Shown: piece by piece, positions 50,001-56,000 of the stretch
How positions within the stretch are numbered: the stretch's first letter is position 1
How the letters are laid out: each line of letters begins with the position of its first letter
DNA from: Branchipolynoe longqiensis
Taxonomy: Eukaryota > Annelida > Polychaeta > Phyllodocida > Polynoidae
NCBI GenBank assembly: GCA_030323885.1
Contig: CM059203.1
Span: forward strand, 1,612,001-1,676,000
Direction of reading: 5' to 3'
DNA length: 64,000 nt
Notes under the pieces: model-generated
What the model was told of the DNA's origin: nothing
What the model saw: the letters and a program-made list of their open reading frames with translations, nothing else
Databases searched by the model: none
Made by a program: the position numbers and the translations under genes

Positions 50001-53000
50001 GTCAGTAAGTGCCCAACTGTTGTTAATTGTTTTTGGCATATTTTGGATTTTGTTTTATTCAGCTTAAAGCCGACTGCTCGGGCCCTTTCTAATACAGCTT
50101 TCAGCCGTATATTGTGCTCAGTAATAGACAAACCGCATATTAAGATGTCATCTGTCACAATCCCAACCACGCTCAATTGTTCCATCTCCTGTATGAAGAT
50201 GTCTCCTGCGGTTTTTACGCCAAAGGGTAGACTGGTGCACTGGAACCACCCCCACGGGGTGTTAAATGTACACATGCGTGAGCTTTCTGGATCTAGTTGT
50301 ATTTGCCAGTATCACAATTGGGCATCTAAAACTGAGGTAAACCTTGGTTTTGTGGTATTTGCCAACATTTCTTTGATCGTCTTAGTATGAAAGGGACCCC
50401 TTTTAACAGCCCGGTTGAGCTTGGTAGGATCCAGGCAGATTCTGATTTTATCTGGCTTACGTATGAAAGTGATCGAGTTCACCCAGTCGGTGGGTTCTAT
50501 CTGTTCCTCGATCAATCCTAACTCTTTATACACTTTATCTCTGATACCATATGGGATTCTACATGGCGGATCTATTCAGGGTGCAACATTGCAATCAACA
50601 TGTATAATGGCATTTGTTTTGATTAGACCTAGTTCTTTTGCATCTGGGCTCATGCACTGTTTTGGTATGTCACTGTTCTCTGTTTTTTGCTCCGTAATGT
50701 CATGAATCCTGGCTAACATGTTTAGGTCGACACATGCATGTTTGGCTAGTATGGGATGCCCCACATTGATGACTTGGAACGTGATCATCTTGTCCTTGAT
50801 CCTGAGTCGAGCAGCACCTTCGGGGATAATCCGATTTCCCGAGAATGTTACCAATGTACACTTGGTTGCTTCCAGATAATCACACCTGTCATGAATGTGA
50901 TGTGGGAGTACATTGGCCGCCGACCCTGGTCCAGTATAAATCGCACCAGAACGTTGTTTATTGAGATCGTGGCGAACCAGAGATCCATCTTATTATTGTC
51001 CTCGATGCCTAATTCACCGATGAACAGATTCGCAATCAGCACATCTATATAAGACTCACCTCATCTGAATTTTCCGGTAGCTGATGGGATTCCTCCATCT
51101 GTACCTCATGGACTGGAGTTTGATGGCTTTGATATACCTTTGTGAAGTGTCCCATCTTCTGGCATGTGATGCATGTCTTCCCTTGAGCTGGGCATAGACC
51201 TTTCCTATGCGTGTAGCCACAGTTGCCGCACGTGGTACGACTGTTGTTGTTTGGTTGGGGGGCGGTCTCCAAGATGGCTTCCAAGATGGTGCCGGTGGGC
51301 ATGGCGCCGGTGGCCATGGTGCCCGTGCGCCAGCTCCTTTGAATATGTTGTCTACTTTGCTTGCTTCCTCTCCTGTTGCTTTACCTTCCAGCTCTGCTGC
51401 TTCAAATTCGCTCAGTTCACATATCTCTATGGTCTTCTGCAATGTTAGGTCGTTTGTTCGCAGCAGCTTACTGCGGAGTCACAAGTTTTTCCCTCCTACC
51501 ACAATCCTGTCCCGTAGCAGGGAGTCTTTGGTCTCACCATAATACCACAATCTTTTACCTTATCCCTCAGTGCTGTTAGATACGTGGCCATACTTTCCGA
51601 CCCCTGATTGTGGATATTGAACTTACATCATGTTATTATGATGTTAGTTTTCCCAGTGCAGTATCATCTGAGGCGCAGGGGTCGAGGCTGTCATACCCAG
51701 TGTATCCTGGACCATACGGGGCTCCTGGTGTAGGTGCAGTGTCCGGTGGGACCTCACGGGGCTCCCTGATAGTATTTCACGGTGCTCCCTGACTGGGACC
51801 TGATGGGGCTCCCTGTTGGGGACCTCCGGGGCTCCCTGAGTAGGACCTCACAGGGCTCCCTGATGGTGGTTGCTAATCACCATTGTTATTGTCGAGTTCA
51901 CAGTTGTCGGCAATGGGTTCCGGGCCGCCGACGATATAAAAGCTGTCGTAATTCTGTCTATAGAATCTGCTGAGTGGCTCCCAAGAGGACCCGGAGAGCC
52001 TTGTGAGGATGGCAAGCGCAGCTCGGTTGTCAGACAGGTTGTGTGGTGGGCCGAGGAAGTCTCGGATGGCGGTCCTGTCAAAGGCCACACATGATACTAG
52101 GATGTGGGCGACATTGAAGATTTGGTCACCGCAGGGACATCGTTGCAATGCAGGGGTGTCGATGCACCGCCTGTATCCAGTCCTGAAGTGCGTGACTGCC
52201 TGTTGCATGGACGCAGAGAGGTTTCTTGGGACAGGTAGGTGCTCCCTGACATTTTCATGCCAGGCCCAACTGATGGAGTATGGGTTCCTGATGGTGGTGC
52301 GGAGGGAGGCCTCCCACAGGGCTTTGGTCGCTCTAGCGTGGGTGGCTTTGAGCTTGGAGAGAGAGTGGCCTATGATGAGGTCGATCTCAGGGCGGCAAGA
52401 ACCATCCAGAGCAGCTGAGTGGGCCTGGTCATTACCGGAAAGTCCTATGTGGGAGGGAACCCAGGCCAGCACTGTGTCGAGGAGAGCTTCATGCCTGGTG
52501 GTGATGGTGTTCTGGATCAAGGTGGCCAGAGAGTGGCTAGCTCTGTGGTCCTTGATCTTGCGGACTGCATTGAGTGAGTCAGAGACTACGATGCAGCTGC
52601 AGTGTCGCAGGTGGGTCAGTGCATGGTGAATGGCGGCGAGCTCTGTATCGAGGGTGGAGGAGTAGTCCATGACCCTGATAAGGCGTCTAGCCTGCCCGTC
52701 TGGTAGGAAGTGTCCAGCCCTGGTTTGGCCTGTGTCAGGGTTGAGCGAGCCATCGGTGTAAACCGTGGTGGCTTGAGGGAAGTCCTCTTTGGCCCGGGCA
52801 ATGGTTTCCTTTGCCAGGGTTCTGAGGACTATGGTCGGGTAGTTGGCTTTGCTTGAGCAGAGGCTGGTGAGCGTGACCTTTGCCATCCTGTGGGTTTGTG
52901 TCAGGGTGCGGATGGCCGTCTTCGTTCCCCAGGAGAGGCCGAGGCGCCGTCTTGGACCATTTTGTAGGTAAGAGGCTGCGCTGCGGTAGAAGGTGGGTGG

Positions 53001-56000
53001 CCTACAGACAGGGCTTGGCAGAGGTGGTTTGCCAGCAGCTGTTGTCTGTGTAGGTGGAGTGGTGGGAGGTTCACCTCAAGGAGGAGGATCTCAACTCTGG
53101 TTGTCCTGCGAGCTCGGGTGATGAGTCAAACTGCCTGGTATTGGACTCTTTCCAGGGTGAGGAGGTCTTTGGTCAGGGTGCCACTGCGAGGGAGGCGTGC
53201 CCTACGGTTGTCTCTGCAGTAACCAATCCAGGAAATGGTGGTGGCTGCATAGTCGTAGAGGGCCCGCACAGCCTGTTTGTAGAAGAGACTGAGCACTTCA
53301 GCTGGAGCTCCCCAGTTGAACCCAGAGATTCTAGTCATTAGAAGAAGTCTCTTGTTCATTCTGGAGGCCAGGTGCTTCACAAGTGGTCTCATGGTGAGTT
53401 TGTGATCAAGCCTGACTCCCAGGTAGTCGAAGGTGTCCACCCATTCGACGTCCAGGTCTGCTGCACGGAGTGGGTGGGGAGGCTGATTGGTGAACATCAT
53501 CATGGCTTTGGTTTTGTTCGAGGATATTTTGAGCCCCAGATCACGTCAGGTGTCGCTTAGTAGGAGCAGGACATCCGCCATGAGGAGGGTCACGTCCCTG
53601 GTATGTGAGCAGACTACAGCAATGTCGTCTGCATAGCACAGGGTCTTGACATGACAGGTGGCGCTCAGTAATGCCTGCTCTCAGTCACCTTATGAGGGCA
53701 GTGACTACAGCATTAAAGAGGAAGGGGCTGAGGACAGCTCCCTGGGGGACGCCATTTTTTAGATGGTTGAGGGGAGAGGTGCTGCCCTGGAAGCGGGCGC
53801 TGGCTCGCCTGTCACGAAGGTAGTTCTTCACGAATGCCAGAGGCTTCCCGCTGACTCCCAGCTCAACGATGGAGGCAAGGACCACGTTGTGGTCGACCAG
53901 CTCGAAGGCCTTCTAAAGGTCCAGGAATATGACAGCCACGCCAAAGCCTCGTCCACTGGTGTGTACTATCTCCTCGAGGAGGGTGAGGACGGCGTGCTGC
54001 GTGCCGCGTCCACCTCGGAAACCCAACCAGCTCTTCAGGGAAGCCGCTGGCTGATATACTTATTGCTTACATATTATGTGAAAATATCTGCCATTGGACA
54101 GGTGTTTCAATGGTTTTATTTTGGTCACACCCTTTGTGTGAAAATGTGTGCAGATATTAGGTGAGAACTTTATTCCAACATGGACATTGGCATGGTAGGC
54201 CAATTTAAGTGTGATTGACATTGTCTGTCAATACATATGTTGGTATGGACATGTGCTAAACACCCGATTAGTGTTTCAATGTAAGATTAAAAGTAAAATA
54301 CTTTACAAACATGTTTTGGTAATGTGTAATGAATGTCAATCATAATAAATCAATATTATAAACATTTAAAAAAGAAATCATAAAATTCCATCAAATTGTA
54401 TTTGATCGAAACATGCACCTGTCAGTCACCTGGATGTTGGCGGATTTGCTGGGAAGGGAAAAAGTGGACCAATATGGGACCTCTATCAGATTCTTATAAA
54501 CATTTGTTTTATAATTTGTCACATAAGTGCTGCACATTATCTTTTATAGTGTCTCCATACATTAGATTTGTTACTTTATTGTAATAAACTAGACATTTTG
54601 TGTGATTTATGGTTTAGACTGCATCCATGGGAGCCATGTGGGTCCTATATGCACAGAATAGACAGTTTGGGACAATGTTGATCCCATGTAGTTACATCCA
54701 CATGGGTTTGGCTGGATATAACCCAGATGGGCCCCATTTACCCGTGTTTGCTGGGATAATCTTAGGAAGTCATTGCTTTCTTTATTCAGAACCGGAGTTT
54801 TAGCAAACATACTGACCGTCATTGCTGGGGAGCATGACAGATCTGCTACTGAGGGGACAGAGCAAATCTATGATGTGGCTTCCATCGTCATACATGCACA
54901 GTTCAACTATACCTCAGGTGTGAACGACATTGCCCTGCTCAGGCTGGCCAGTAGCATCCACTACACAACAGCCATTAAGCCAATATGTTTGCAACTGAAT
55001 GATGCCACCCCTCGAGAAACTTGCGACGCCACTGGGTGGGGTAGAACTGGAGGTAGGAAATGCTCTGGACTATTCAATCAATTCAGATGCTTCCAATTAA
55101 ATATGTGGTTCTAGAATTAAAATTGTGTGTCACTGCTTTGAAAAGAATATGTTTAATTTTATTTGGAATAACAAGAACTTTTAAGGTTAAAGACGTATGT
55201 ATAATAATATAGTGCTTGGAATGGATGGAGTAGAGTCACAATTATAGATGTTATTCTAAATCAGGCAGTAGCATTTGTGATTTGTTGGACATTTACATAT
55301 ATATATATATCAATTATACTGATAATCAGAGCCAATGCAAACAATATCTAATGTTATTACATTATTAACTGTGCATCCCACAGCATTGAGTGTTCACCTA
55401 CTATATCGGTTATATGTGTCTTTTCTCACCCTTACTTTGGATGCATATAGAGCATATAACATCAAACGTGTTGATGGAAGTGCCTCTTCAGATCATCAAC
55501 CATACAACGTGCCGTAGGACATTCTTGAACGCCTCAGAGATCACTTCAGCCATCCTTTGTGCAGGCTATCCTAAAGGTGGCAGGAATATATGCACGGTTA
55601 GTATAGGCCTAGACCGTGTCTAGGCATCCATATGCATGCATATGTCAGTGTTTGTAAATAAAGAAGGTGTCACCAAATTTCATTGACAGAAGTCCTGGCC
55701 TGTGCCCACTCTCCCCTGTCTCATACAAGGACAGAGCTCGCTTTTCTTTGTCCATAGCCCGATTCAGGAAAGGTTGGCCCTTTCTCCTCAATGAATCCCC
55801 CACCCCTTCCATGTATCATTAGCTATTGGAAGTCAAATATATGGTCATTCTGACAGCATTTGCCATAGTCTTTGATGAACCAGTTGTGGGCCACTGGTTG
55901 GAACGGAAAATAGCCCAAACTGCAAATGTGTCCACTGTGCAGGATTGATAGGATGACTGAGACCATCACAGGTGGACATGCTACTGCCTGAGCTACGTCC

